A stretch of 62,031 bases of DNA from a virus, in IMG/VR virus record IMGVR_UViG_3300046170_000369, positions 1 to 62,031 of that record. One strand, written 5' to 3'. A model generated the notes under the pieces. It made no database searches. It was given only the letters and a program-made list of their open reading frames with translations, and was not told the DNA's origin. Positions 44,867 through 52,942 of the stretch are shown one piece after another (position 1 is the stretch's first letter; the number at the start of each line of letters is the position of its first letter). A program made the translations under genes and the position numbers.

Positions 44867-45651
44867 TAGGCATTATTAAATCCTGTGAGGAAATCTTGGT
44901 AATCACCAAGTTCAGTGCCATCGACTTCGAGTGATCCTACACCTAAGGTTGCTAGGGCTGCACTTGAATCAGTTGAGGATATATCGGATGAGGCTGCTGT
45001 AGCACTAGTAGTAAGTGCCTTAAATTGGTCATCACCTTCATCCCAAATGAAAGCTGCATTATTTTCAGAAGAACCACGCTCAACGATAAAGCCACCGTCA
45101 TTGGATGCATTTGTGGAATTACCAGCTCCTGAGCTTACATTCAAAATGCTATCCTTAATGGTGACATTTGTTGTATCAACTGTAGTTGTTGTTCCCTGCA
45201 CGGTAAGATTTCCGCTAAGGGTCAAGTCAGCAGCAGATAGGTTTCCGCTGAAAGAAGCACTATTACCATCAGCAGCTAAAGAACCAGCTTGGGTTTGAAG
45301 ATTGCTAATGTCAGTGTCATTAGAAGCGATATTATCTGCGTTGGTCTTTACTTGGGTATCTAAAGCATTATCAGCAGCCTGTAATGTGGCTACAGAAGCA
45401 ATGTAGTTTGCCGAGCCATTAGCTGTATAAGAACCATCTGTACCAAGTCCTGCACCTGCCTGAGTAGCATCAAGCTCTGTCTGTAGACCTGAGGTAAGCC
45501 CATCAGCGTATGCTTTAGTAGCAGCGTGTAAATTTGAGGTTGGTGCTCCAGAAAGAGTCAAAGCACCCGTAAGGGTTCCTCCTGTAAGATTAAGCTTCTT
45601 ATCAAGCTCTGTTTTTGTTTTAGCACCTATTAATTGGAATATACTAGACAT
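44866..45651 (-). CDS. Tail fibre protein (261 aa)
   Basis: Begins with the attachment-like MSSIFQLIGAKTKTELDKKL, then GGTLTGALTLSGAPTSNLHAATKAYAD, a motif common in phage fibres, and a long Ala/Asn/Asp coiled coil (about 80-115) before a beta-rich tip. It sits first of three fibre genes after an untranslated leader of about 70 bases. Probably one of several alternative or stacked fibre components. Confidence 0.75.
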   Translation of the reverse strand: MSSIFQLIGAKTKTELDKKLNLTGGTLTGALTLSGAPTSNLHAATKAYADGLTSGLQTELDATQAGAGLGTDGSYTANGSANYIASVATLQAADNALDTQVKTNADNIASNDTDISNLQTQAGSLAADGNSASFSGNLSAADLTLSGNLTVQGTTTTVDTTNVTIKDSILNVSSGAGNSTNASNDGGFIVERGSSENNAAFIWDEGDDQFKALTTSATAASSDISSTDSSAALATLGVGSLEVDGTELGDYQDFLTGFNNA

Positions 45652-45677
45652 AATTATTTATTTGGGTTGGGAGTTAG

Positions 45678-45701
45678 TGTTACCTAATATTTTAGATAAA
45701 G
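45678..45701 (-). promoter_or_regulatory. Imperfect palindrome TGTTACCTAA / TTAGATAAA
   Basis: On the + strand TGTTACCTAATAT leads into TTTAGATAAA, matching the left palindrome (44-69) except in the second half. It lies in the 69-base leader before the fibre gene at 45651 and just after the HTH gene. Confidence 0.35.
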
Positions 45702-45720
45702 TCTTGGGGTTTTGCAATTA

Positions 45721-45924
45721 TTATCCTAGGTCAAGATTTAACGATCTTTCCACATCTTCCGCACAATACCTTATTACTCTTGAATTAATTTTTTGTAATC
45801 TCCATTCGTAACGCCTTGCCCATGCACGGACTGTCTTACCAGAAACTTCCATTTTCTCCTGTATCGTCCTAGACGAGACATATCTTTGACATTTCTTAGG
45901 ATATTCCATCTTCAAAGTCTTCAT
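45721..45924 (-). CDS. Small helix-turn-helix DNA-binding protein, excisionase-like (67 aa)
   Basis: SSRTIQEKMEVSGKTVRAWARRYEWRLQKINSRVIRYCAEDVE has the spacing of a MerR/excisionase winged helix-turn-helix: a recognition helix around KTVRAWARR and a wing near INSRVIRYCAED. ATG at 45924 overlaps the previous gene by 29 bases; an internal ATG (MEYPKK) would overlap by 14. Unusual place, among fibre and nozzle genes; it may direct excision or regulate the adjacent fibre genes through the palindrome 20 bases downstream of its stop. Confidence 0.6.
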   Translation of the reverse strand: MKTLKMEYPKKCQRYVSSRTIQEKMEVSGKTVRAWARRYEWRLQKINSRVIRYCAEDVERSLNLDLG

Positions 45925-46336
45925 ATACTTCTAGTGCTGCTGGTGCTGTTGAATATTGTGTAGTATCACCACCTACTGAGTCTTCAAAGTCATCATAGTA
46001 AGCTAGGTTTTGCTGTGGTATAGTGGTTGAATCTACCGTATTTCCATCAAGACCAAATAAAAAGTCACTATAGTAGCTAGTTTCCATTGCATCATTTTCA
46101 TAAAATGCAGCAACCGAACCATCAATATCGTAAGACTGCAGCCCTATACCTAGCCCACTTAAGAAATCACCATAAGCACTATTCGACTCTTCATCCGCCT
46201 CTAGCGTAATTTGTGCTGTTCTCATGACTCGTTCACGCAAACGAGCAAGCGACATTTGAAGGCTTACTGGATTATCAGTATTAAAGCCAGCATCCACGCT
46301 GTATGGAGCGTGTTTAGCTTTTCTTCTCCTAGGCAC
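45896..46336 (-). CDS. Late protein of unknown function (146 aa)
   Basis: Basic N-terminus (MPRRRKAKHAPYS), a helix with LARLRERVMRTAQI, then an acidic Tyr/Asp-rich tail with repeated F-L-x-G-L and YxDFED elements (DFLSGLG, DFLFGLD, DDFED, EDFEDG). No family recognised. It overlaps the nozzle gene by eight bases. Probably a minor tail component. Confidence 0.55.
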   Translation of the reverse strand: MPRRRKAKHAPYSVDAGFNTDNPVSLQMSLARLRERVMRTAQITLEADEESNSAYGDFLSGLGIGLQSYDIDGSVAAFYENDAMETSYYSDFLFGLDGNTVDSTTIPQQNLAYYDDFEDSVGGDTTQYSTAPAALEVYEDFEDGIS

Positions 46337-48608
46337 TTACTTCGTGAGCTTGATGAGTGTGCCTTGTTCTTACACCTGACACCTCAAAGGTTCTACCAAG
46401 AATTTTAAAACCATTATCCCGCCCTCTTAGCTCAATAGTATCCTGATAATAATTACCCTGTGCAAAAAGTGGAACCATTGTTTCAGTATCTAAGGAATCA
46501 AGTACTTCATTAATTTCCTCATCACCATCATCTACCCCTGTACTATATGTTTTGATTGAAACGGTAGCACTAAGGTCTTTTGTAAACTCTTCATCCACAT
46601 ATCCTTCGCGAGTGTAGGTGGTATAATCATATCTGTCAGATAAATGCAGGGCATAGGATCGTAACATTTTTTCAGAGAACTTATCTCCAAAATCATTCTT
46701 ACCATACTTAATTCTAGATATGTAATCCGCACCATCCCTACGAAATGACCTGTATGGCTGAGTGTTCCCAAAGATGTTTTCAACTGCGGGTCCATAGGAA
46801 TATCTCATGATCTTAGAACCTGCAGATGTAAATTCCTTATCTTCTTCCCTAAGCAACTCACTGTCTGTGTACATGTCAGACTCATTTTCTACCACATGTG
46901 TCGATAAAATGAACCATCGTGAACTTATTTTGGTAGTAGGAAATAAATTACAAGCAGAGGTCATTGCTGTATCGACCTGGGAAAGTGTTCCATATATCAT
47001 ATCATAACCAATAACACCCCAGTCAAGCTTCATGCCTGTTGAGTCATCTAGCTTAATTCCAACTGGTGCTATAACAAATATTTCCTGAGTCAGGTTATTT
47101 TCGCATGACCAGCAATATTCTATTTCGTCTCTAGTAATATTTCGCCAAAACTCTGGCCCCATCATAAAGGGCTGAAAAGGTGTAGGTTCTACATTTGCAG
47201 GTGTAACAATAAATACACCGTTAAAACCGACAAACATTTGCCTCTGTTCATCGATTGTAATTATCGTGTTCCTGAAATCAGCAACTCGTTCTCCTCGATA
47301 TTTTTCCTCAAAGAAATATGCACTTTGTGAATTACCTCGAGAAATTGCCAAATAACCAGTCTGTCTATACACAAGAAGCTTATCTGCCAGTTTTACCATT
47401 TTAAGTATTTGAGAACCATCTTCTGGAAAACTTAGCCCGTCTGCTGATTCCTTTTGGATTTGTGCGTCTGCAGAAAAAGTATCTGGCTCTTTCAATAGAA
47501 TTAGTTCTACAGGCTCCCCAACTTCTGGAGTGCTCGTCGATGTTTGGTCATCCCCTGAAGCTGTAAGTGAGCCTGCATTTGTCGCTGTTGCCGAAAGTGA
47601 TATTTTTGTTTCACCTCCCACTATCGACAAAGAAGATACTACGCCATCATATACCACGTAATTTGGAGACGGTTGACCAGGTGTCGTATTGATAGACATC
47701 CTTATTGAATCACCAAGCTTTATTGTACCCGCCTCTATTGATGAATTTGAGTGATACGGGTTAAGACTATTAGTTCCGCTTTCTATCCCCCCTAGCTTAT
47801 ATGGTAGTTTTATTTCTGTTAATGTAGAACCAGTCATTCCTGACACTTCCCCGCTATATACCTGCCCAAAAAGGTATGGACTTGCTTTTGCTACACCAAT
47901 GTTATCTGCGAGCCTCCATGCTGAATACTCTATTGAGTGTGGAGAGTTATAAGTAGGTGTGCTGAAGCTCTCATTCTCTGGCAAGCCGTATGGGTGTGAA
48001 GCATTCTGCATCCATTCCCTGAATGCATCAGAGTTTGACTCTTCATCAATGTATGTCACGTCGCCTAACCATAATCTGCCATCGTACTCAGTAATTGTAC
48101 CACACCTAATAATACCCCTTTCCCTTATGCCATAAATAGGATAAGCACATGACCATCCGTTTCTATAAATAAGCGGGAGGTCAGCACCATTATTCAGAAT
48201 ACAGAATCCGTCGATACTGACAGCCTCCCATCTTCGTGGCTGAACCACATGACTTGAACTATCTAAGTACTGCAACCCTTGAGCAATAATCTCCCAGCTT
48301 TCCGTGGACTCATTTAGTCTATAGATTTTACTGCCAGAGGCAGCAATCAATACCTGCTTCTCACCTGAAAGAAACTGATACACAAGCCTGACAGGGTCAT
48401 TTGTCCCAAGATTATCAATGTAGCTATTTAACTTTAATTTTTCCCAACCTTCTCGGCGAACTTCCCCGTCTGTCTCTCTGCGAAAATTTACCTTCTCCAC
48501 ATAATTACTAGCACCTGCAGTATCACCAGAATTACTGCCTGTAATTAACTGACCACCCTCTGTTGCCATAACAGAGAAATGACGATAATTTAGTGACTTC
48601 TTTGCCAT
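46329..48608 (-). CDS. Podovirus nozzle / tail tubular B-like protein (759 aa)
   Basis: Size and position next to the adaptor-like gene, a beta-propeller-like run of short strands (YQFLSGEKQVLIAASGSKIY) and the conserved-looking region KMVKLADKLLVYRQTGYLAI and FVGFNGVFIVTP fit the nozzle proteins of short-tailed phages (T7 gp12, P22 gp10 type). It would form the tail tip through which DNA leaves. No catalytic motif seen. Assignment is by architecture and context, not alignment. Confidence 0.6.
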   Translation of the reverse strand: MAKKSLNYRHFSVMATEGGQLITGSNSGDTAGASNYVEKVNFRRETDGEVRREGWEKLKLNSYIDNLGTNDPVRLVYQFLSGEKQVLIAASGSKIYRLNESTESWEIIAQGLQYLDSSSHVVQPRRWEAVSIDGFCILNNGADLPLIYRNGWSCAYPIYGIRERGIIRCGTITEYDGRLWLGDVTYIDEESNSDAFREWMQNASHPYGLPENESFSTPTYNSPHSIEYSAWRLADNIGVAKASPYLFGQVYSGEVSGMTGSTLTEIKLPYKLGGIESGTNSLNPYHSNSSIEAGTIKLGDSIRMSINTTPGQPSPNYVVYDGVVSSLSIVGGETKISLSATATNAGSLTASGDDQTSTSTPEVGEPVELILLKEPDTFSADAQIQKESADGLSFPEDGSQILKMVKLADKLLVYRQTGYLAISRGNSQSAYFFEEKYRGERVADFRNTIITIDEQRQMFVGFNGVFIVTPANVEPTPFQPFMMGPEFWRNITRDEIEYCWSCENNLTQEIFVIAPVGIKLDDSTGMKLDWGVIGYDMIYGTLSQVDTAMTSACNLFPTTKISSRWFILSTHVVENESDMYTDSELLREEDKEFTSAGSKIMRYSYGPAVENIFGNTQPYRSFRRDGADYISRIKYGKNDFGDKFSEKMLRSYALHLSDRYDYTTYTREGYVDEEFTKDLSATVSIKTYSTGVDDGDEEINEVLDSLDTETMVPLFAQGNYYQDTIELRGRDNGFKILGRTFEVSGVRTRHTHQAHEVSA

Positions 48609-49939
48609 CAGGGAACCCTTCTAACATAACCCATGCCTTGCGAAACATAACCTGTTGAGAAAAATCTAGCTTCACTGAAGATTTGTACTAGGTCTGAATC
48701 TGATGTTTGTACAACTTGTATATTGAAATTATCTTGCGGTGAACCTGTGAAGTCACCATCTGGATTCAATAACCAATACTCAGGAACAACTGAATAGTCA
48801 GTAGTTTCATATACTGCTATTAGCTTCTGTCCTCCTGATCCAGTTTGTATCCACTCCCATTGGTTTTCTACTTCATTAAAAGCAATTACCTGATCCTCGC
48901 TTGTAGTACCAATAAATAGCTCCTTGTTATAATTAGTAGAATTAGCAATGCTCACCTCTGGCAACACACCACCTTCAAATATTCCCGTTAATGTAAGACC
49001 CGCAATTGGTGAAGTTGCAAATATAGAAACTGTAGATGCCTCTACTCCACTCAAAGCCTCTGCTTCTACTGGATCAACATCATACAATGTATATGGATTT
49101 GGTGGAGTCAGGTTATTAATGGACTCCTGCAGCTGATCGATCTTTGCATCTACTATCTCTAGGATTTGGTCTTTTGCTAATGCTATTCCAATCCTTAGTA
49201 GTTCATCTACATCTGGTTTATCATAAAAGTCATCAAGCAATGCTCGTTCATCTAACTTGATCTTATTGTCATTTATTAAACCAATAACTTCATTTGGTGT
49301 TGTAAATATTTCGTCTAAACCGCTTATCTCGGATGCCTGATGCTGATGCGATGCGTCAGCCTTATTTGCCAAGTCTCCTTGGGTTGCGAAATTACTAGAT
49401 TCCGCTCTTGTAATGTAGTCTGAATGTACATGACTTGCATCTGCTTTTGCTGCTATTAAAGCTTCTAGTGCAGTTACTGCTAACTGGAGTGCGGACACAG
49501 TAGCTCGATCTGCTATGGATGCATTTATAATATCATGCTCCTGAGAGTTCGATGTGATCTGTGAGGCTAAGTCACTAACTACATCAGATACATCAGATTC
49601 GATAGCAGTATCTTTATTCTTAAGTGTTTCTATTTGATCGCTAACAGATTGGATATCACTAGCAAATGCCTGAGATAGTTGCGCATCTAAGTCCTTAACT
49701 TCGCTCAGCGTAGGGTGCTGACCCTTGTATGTATCGTAATCGCTTTTATGGTCTTCAGCGAATGCTTTTAAATCATCAATCCGTGATGAAAGATTTGTTA
49801 CGCTTACACCAGTAGCTAATTCTCCGCTCGAAACGTCCTCATTAATATGTGCAAGACTTTCGATTAAACTGTGAAAGTCGGCTTCACCTATACGCTGACC
49901 CTTGCTGAATCTTGTTTTTAATTGATTTCGACTATCCAT
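48608..49939 (-). CDS. Tail fibre / connector with coiled coil and HxH motifs (443 aa)
   Basis: Residues 10-160 are heptad-rich coiled coil. Then KADASHVHSDY and KADASHQHQ (about 165-205) give paired HxH motifs, known in fibres to bind metal along a trimer axis. The C-terminal 170 residues are beta-rich. It begins with QLKTRFSKGQRIGEADFHSLIESL, a typical N-terminal attachment segment. Its stop shares one base with the nozzle start. Probably a trimeric fibre anchored on the tail. Confidence 0.65.
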   Translation of the reverse strand: MDSRNQLKTRFSKGQRIGEADFHSLIESLAHINEDVSSGELATGVSVTNLSSRIDDLKAFAEDHKSDYDTYKGQHPTLSEVKDLDAQLSQAFASDIQSVSDQIETLKNKDTAIESDVSDVVSDLASQITSNSQEHDIINASIADRATVSALQLAVTALEALIAAKADASHVHSDYITRAESSNFATQGDLANKADASHQHQASEISGLDEIFTTPNEVIGLINDNKIKLDERALLDDFYDKPDVDELLRIGIALAKDQILEIVDAKIDQLQESINNLTPPNPYTLYDVDPVEAEALSGVEASTVSIFATSPIAGLTLTGIFEGGVLPEVSIANSTNYNKELFIGTTSEDQVIAFNEVENQWEWIQTGSGGQKLIAVYETTDYSVVPEYWLLNPDGDFTGSPQDNFNIQVVQTSDSDLVQIFSEARFFSTGYVSQGMGYVRRVP

Positions 49940-50687
49940 CGCCTAGTAAGAATCCCTCCTCCCCGAGTGTTTCTGTTGATGCAATATTATTAAAACCAAC
50001 TTGCTCACGGATGTTTGCAAAAATTGATCTTCTTAATTGCTGGTAAATTTGAAAGTTATTCTGTGCTGAACTTGCATCATCATTTACATCTCTTTGGAAA
50101 TGATACTTGACATAATGGTAAACAGCTAGAGCTTCATCATCCCCAAGCTTAGTCTGCTCCTCTCGCTCAGAACCTGTACACTCAAACAAAGGCTTGAATA
50201 TTTTCTCCTGACTAAAATAGATTGTTAATGTTTCATCATCCCTGAGCAATGGAGCACTATAAAACTTTCCATTCTCAAAAACCATTTTCCCAGGATATCC
50301 TGCAGTTCTCGGAGAGTTGCCACCGTCAATTAGACTAAACTTCGCCAACTCTGTGTAAACTTTAGGGCGAAAATAAGTAGATGTTTCCTCACCTCGATCT
50401 GCATCTGGAAGCCTGCGAACTACAATATCTTTAATCCTAGAATTACTATAATTAAAATCACCAATCTCAGCCTTACCTTCACTATGATCCTCAAGGTCAC
50501 TTTCGGTAAATGAAACAGAACCTGTATGCTCGCGCAATAAAGGTATGTACCTCTGTAAGTCTCTTACACCATTAACTATCTGTCTGTCCCTAAACTTTTC
50601 TATGCCTCGTCCCTTTCGAGAACCATCGACAAGCAAAAGATCATTTACTGCGTCGTTGAATGCTTGCCAAGTTTTCATCTTTATCAA
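49932..50687 (-). CDS. Head-tail adaptor-like protein (251 aa)
   Basis: An N-terminal helical region (TWQAFNDAVNDLL), RDLQRYIPLLREH and a strand-rich middle ending with a helical FQRDVNDDASSAQN fit podovirus neck/adaptor proteins that sit between portal and nozzle. Size and place directly upstream of fibre and nozzle genes support it. The start at 50678 (MKTWQ) is equally possible. Overlap with the lipoprotein gene is 37-47 bases. Confidence 0.5.
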   Translation of the reverse strand: MIKMKTWQAFNDAVNDLLLVDGSRKGRGIEKFRDRQIVNGVRDLQRYIPLLREHTGSVSFTESDLEDHSEGKAEIGDFNYSNSRIKDIVVRRLPDADRGEETSTYFRPKVYTELAKFSLIDGGNSPRTAGYPGKMVFENGKFYSAPLLRDDETLTIYFSQEKIFKPLFECTGSEREEQTKLGDDEALAVYHYVKYHFQRDVNDDASSAQNNFQIYQQLRRSIFANIREQVGFNNIASTETLGEEGFLLGDG

Positions 50688-51072
50688 ATATATCGTCTAT
50701 TAGTTTTTTAACCTTAAATTTGGTATACAAGAATGGAGCGACCAAGAATACCAATCCACCTACTGCAATCATAATTATGATGTCATAGATTCCAGAAACT
50801 AACTTATCTATCCAACTCTTCTGATTCCCTTCGCTTTGCTTTATCAAAGTAACAATTTCGGTAAGCTCTTCCTCATCAAAGTTGGATCGTTTTATCTCAT
50901 CATTCTTAAATAACTCACCAGCAGCACTACCAACCATTCCGCCTGCAATACTGCCACCTACACCGCCTACACTGCCTGCCCCTGCTCCCAATCCCGCACC
51001 AATCGAGGGATAAAGGGTCGCCTTATTGCAACCCGATAAAAGAATAAATAAAGCCACTAGCATCCATCTCAT
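50641..51072 (-). CDS. Lipoprotein with glycine zipper and membrane segment (143 aa)
   Basis: A lipoprotein signal is visible: MRWMLVALFILLSGC with the acylated Cys15. A Gly/Ala/Val-rich stretch follows (SIGAGLGAGAGSVGGVGGSI, about 23-42), then a soluble acidic helix and a second membrane segment IIIMIAVGGLVFLVAPFLY (about 99-117). Such a double-anchored protein could bridge inner and outer membranes like a spanin, or act in superinfection immunity. Spanin is the more likely guess because a small membrane protein lies nearby. ATG overlaps the upstream stop. Confidence 0.65.
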   Translation of the reverse strand: MRWMLVALFILLSGCNKATLYPSIGAGLGAGAGSVGGVGGSIAGGMVGSAAGELFKNDEIKRSNFDEEELTEIVTLIKQSEGNQKSWIDKLVSGIYDIIIMIAVGGLVFLVAPFLYTKFKVKKLIDDIFDKDENLASIQRRSK

Positions 51073-52031
51073 GAGGTGTAGTAGCCAGTGACTGCGTCAG
51101 ATACTCGATACTCATCTAGATTATTAACGCAGTAATATTCTTTTGTTGTAGATGGGAGTAGCTCTTCTTCGCCAGCTACATCTCTGTATACAAATAATGA
51201 CTCAATATCCTGTGAGGAAACTCCGTCAGCTGACATTCCTATTACAAAAGAATTTTGAGCAAATATCTCATCTAACATACCAACACCAGTAGATGTGACT
51301 GTAGCTGTGTGAACAGGTGACCACTGACCCGAAAAGGCAGGATTTTCTACATGAAGAGTAATATTAAACTCGGAATTACTTGCAGTTGCTTCCAGTTGAA
51401 CTCTGTACCACCTATCAAGAATTGCATCTGGTAGAGTTTCATCTGCTACATTACCTTTAAACAATCTAAATTCAGGTACTTCCGATGTATCTAATCCAAC
51501 ACCTAAAGATAAAGCTGGTAGATTTGCATCAATAGCTTGCTTACTAGTATAGATTCCGAATGGCTTGACCGCATGATCTGGTTTACTTGAATTTGTCCAA
51601 CCAATGGAATTTATCCTGAAATAAGCCTGAACACCAAAAAAGGATTCTGTAGTCTCTACAGACTCATAAGCTGCTGAGTCTCCAGCATGGGTTATTCTAA
51701 GAACAGCACTCTCTCCATTAGGAGTGTAAGAATCGACGGACTCCAACCTTATAGTATTCGAGTCAACATTTACATCTATGCTGTTATCAAAAGTCCTAAT
51801 TAAAAGAGGTGTCTTTTGAGTGACCACAACTGGGCTAGTGTTAGCATTTGTAATCCTAAACTGTTTGGCAGTAATTGAAGGCAACTCACCTGAAGTGGTT
51901 TGTCTAAATACTCCGAACCTAGAGGGGCGAGTATTTACCAGCAGGTGATTATCAGCAACTGCAACTAAAGGGTTTAGCTCGGAAGACCCAATAGTCTTCT
52001 GGGTAAGACCTGACTGCAATATAGTTTTCAC
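51069..52031 (-). CDS. Beta-rich late protein, possible lectin-like fold (320 aa)
   Basis: A strand-rich protein with a region (SFFGVQAYFRINSIGW to WYRVQLEATASNSEFNITLHVEN) resembling a concanavalin/LamG-type jelly roll. It may bind glycans at the cell surface or decorate the head. No lysozyme motif seen. Its ATG overlaps the stop of the 48-residue membrane protein. Confidence 0.5.
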   Translation of the reverse strand: MKTILQSGLTQKTIGSSELNPLVAVADNHLLVNTRPSRFGVFRQTTSGELPSITAKQFRITNANTSPVVVTQKTPLLIRTFDNSIDVNVDSNTIRLESVDSYTPNGESAVLRITHAGDSAAYESVETTESFFGVQAYFRINSIGWTNSSKPDHAVKPFGIYTSKQAIDANLPALSLGVGLDTSEVPEFRLFKGNVADETLPDAILDRWYRVQLEATASNSEFNITLHVENPAFSGQWSPVHTATVTSTGVGMLDEIFAQNSFVIGMSADGVSSQDIESLFVYRDVAGEEELLPSTTKEYYCVNNLDEYRVSDAVTGYYTS

Positions 52032-52174
52032 TTCTTGATTTTATTAACTATAGCAATTGCCATGTATACAGCGGTCAAAGAGGCAGCAACACTTGCTGCA
52101 ACAAGATGATAATCTGCTAAACCCCAAGATGAAATAATTCCAAATAATCCGATCGATCCGTGACTATCCATCAT
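52028..52174 (-). CDS. Small membrane protein, holin candidate (48 aa)
   Basis: Starts MMDSHGSIGLFGIISSWGLA and has one hydrophobic helix (about 23-43: HLVAASVAASLTAVYMAIAIV) followed by a basic KIKK end, giving a class-III-holin-like outline. GAGGGAG stands just upstream. It overlaps the previous gene by 11 bases and the next by ATGA, so it is translated as part of this operon. Too short for family assignment. An endolysin was not found nearby. Confidence 0.6.
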   Translation of the reverse strand: MMDSHGSIGLFGIISSWGLADYHLVAASVAASLTAVYMAIAIVNKIKK

Positions 52175-52538
52175 TTTCTCCCTCTTCAGCATCTACAGCT
52201 TCTACGCGAATCAAGTCCTTTGGGTTCTTCTTTTTAGGCGAGCGTGACTTTGAAGGTGCGCTTTTTTCCTCCTCCGCATACTCCGCATTTGGATCCTTGT
52301 TGGCTTCTTGTTTTACTGTGTTCAACCGACGAAAAGTCACCGCTTCCTCTAGTACTTTTTTTTTGTACCAATCAAAATCTTCGTCGCTAAGCTCTGTAAC
52401 ACCGTCTTCTTTTAAAAGAGTTTTTGCGTATTTATCTTCAACTTTTGCAATTCCTACCCAAGACGAACCAACCAATACTGGCTGATACGACTCAAATCCA
52501 TTGTAAGCTTTATTAATGTTATCAAATAATAGTTTCAT
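52164..52538 (-). CDS. Late protein of unknown function (124 aa)
   Basis: The first 75 residues look folded (VLVGSSWVGIAKVEDKYAKT, LSDEDFDWYKKKV); the rest is charged and flexible (PSKSRSPKKKNPK) ending acidic. No family recognised. It is the first gene after the terminator at 52540-52583, so it may start a new transcript. Place after the capsid gene suggests a head-associated role. Confidence 0.6.
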   Translation of the reverse strand: MKLLFDNINKAYNGFESYQPVLVGSSWVGIAKVEDKYAKTLLKEDGVTELSDEDFDWYKKKVLEEAVTFRRLNTVKQEANKDPNAEYAEEEKSAPSKSRSPKKKNPKDLIRVEAVDAEEGENDG

Positions 52539-52539
52539 G

Positions 52540-52583
52540 TTTAAAGAAAGACGGGAGGCGCCGCTAGATGCAGGCCTCCCGTC
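52540..52583 (-). terminator. Rho-independent terminator after the capsid genes
   Basis: GACGGGAGGC (52550-52559) pairs perfectly with GCCTCCCGTC (52574-52583). On the - strand the stem is followed by TTTCTTT. It stands between the capsid region and the gene at 52538, splitting the late transcript. This is the clearest terminator of the window. Confidence 0.85.
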
Positions 52584-52624
52584 GGCATATGAGTGATATG
52601 TGGATGTGGAAGGCTTTCTAAAGC

Positions 52625-52912
52625 TTAGAAAGTATGTGTTGTACCTCCCAAGGTGAACTCGACTGCATCACTTACATTCTCAATAATGAGGTGGCGATGC
52701 GGACGATCCATCATGGTTGTCCATTTTGTGGAACGGAGGTTAAATGTCCTTTTGACAGAATCCATACGGCAGCTATACAAGCGATCTACTTCTGGATGTG
52801 GCTGTGTGCGGGTTACGCTATTAGTTCCAGCAACACCGATTTTTACATCAGACCAGTCAACGAGCCAGAGCATACGCTGTGAATTAGCATAGTAAGTAGG
52901 CATCATTACCAT
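52625..52912 (-). CDS. Likely C-terminal part of the capsid protein (95-residue frame)
   Basis: It is in the same frame as the capsid gene upstream, separated only by its TGA (52943-52945) and ten sense codons. The sequence (PTYYANSQRMLWLVDWSDVK, HRHLIIENVSDAVEFTLGG) looks like the end of a capsid fold rather than a free protein, and its ATG lacks a close ribosome site. Read-through of the TGA would give a 632-residue capsid protein; two compensating indels would give a similar one with a different junction (LLDGRRSGDAVFR). A separate small head protein remains possible. Confidence 0.55.
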   Translation of the reverse strand: MVMMPTYYANSQRMLWLVDWSDVKIGVAGTNSVTRTQPHPEVDRLYSCRMDSVKRTFNLRSTKWTTMMDRPHRHLIIENVSDAVEFTLGGTTHTF

Positions 52913-52942
52913 CGAAACACTGCATCTCCAGAGCGTCTTCCA

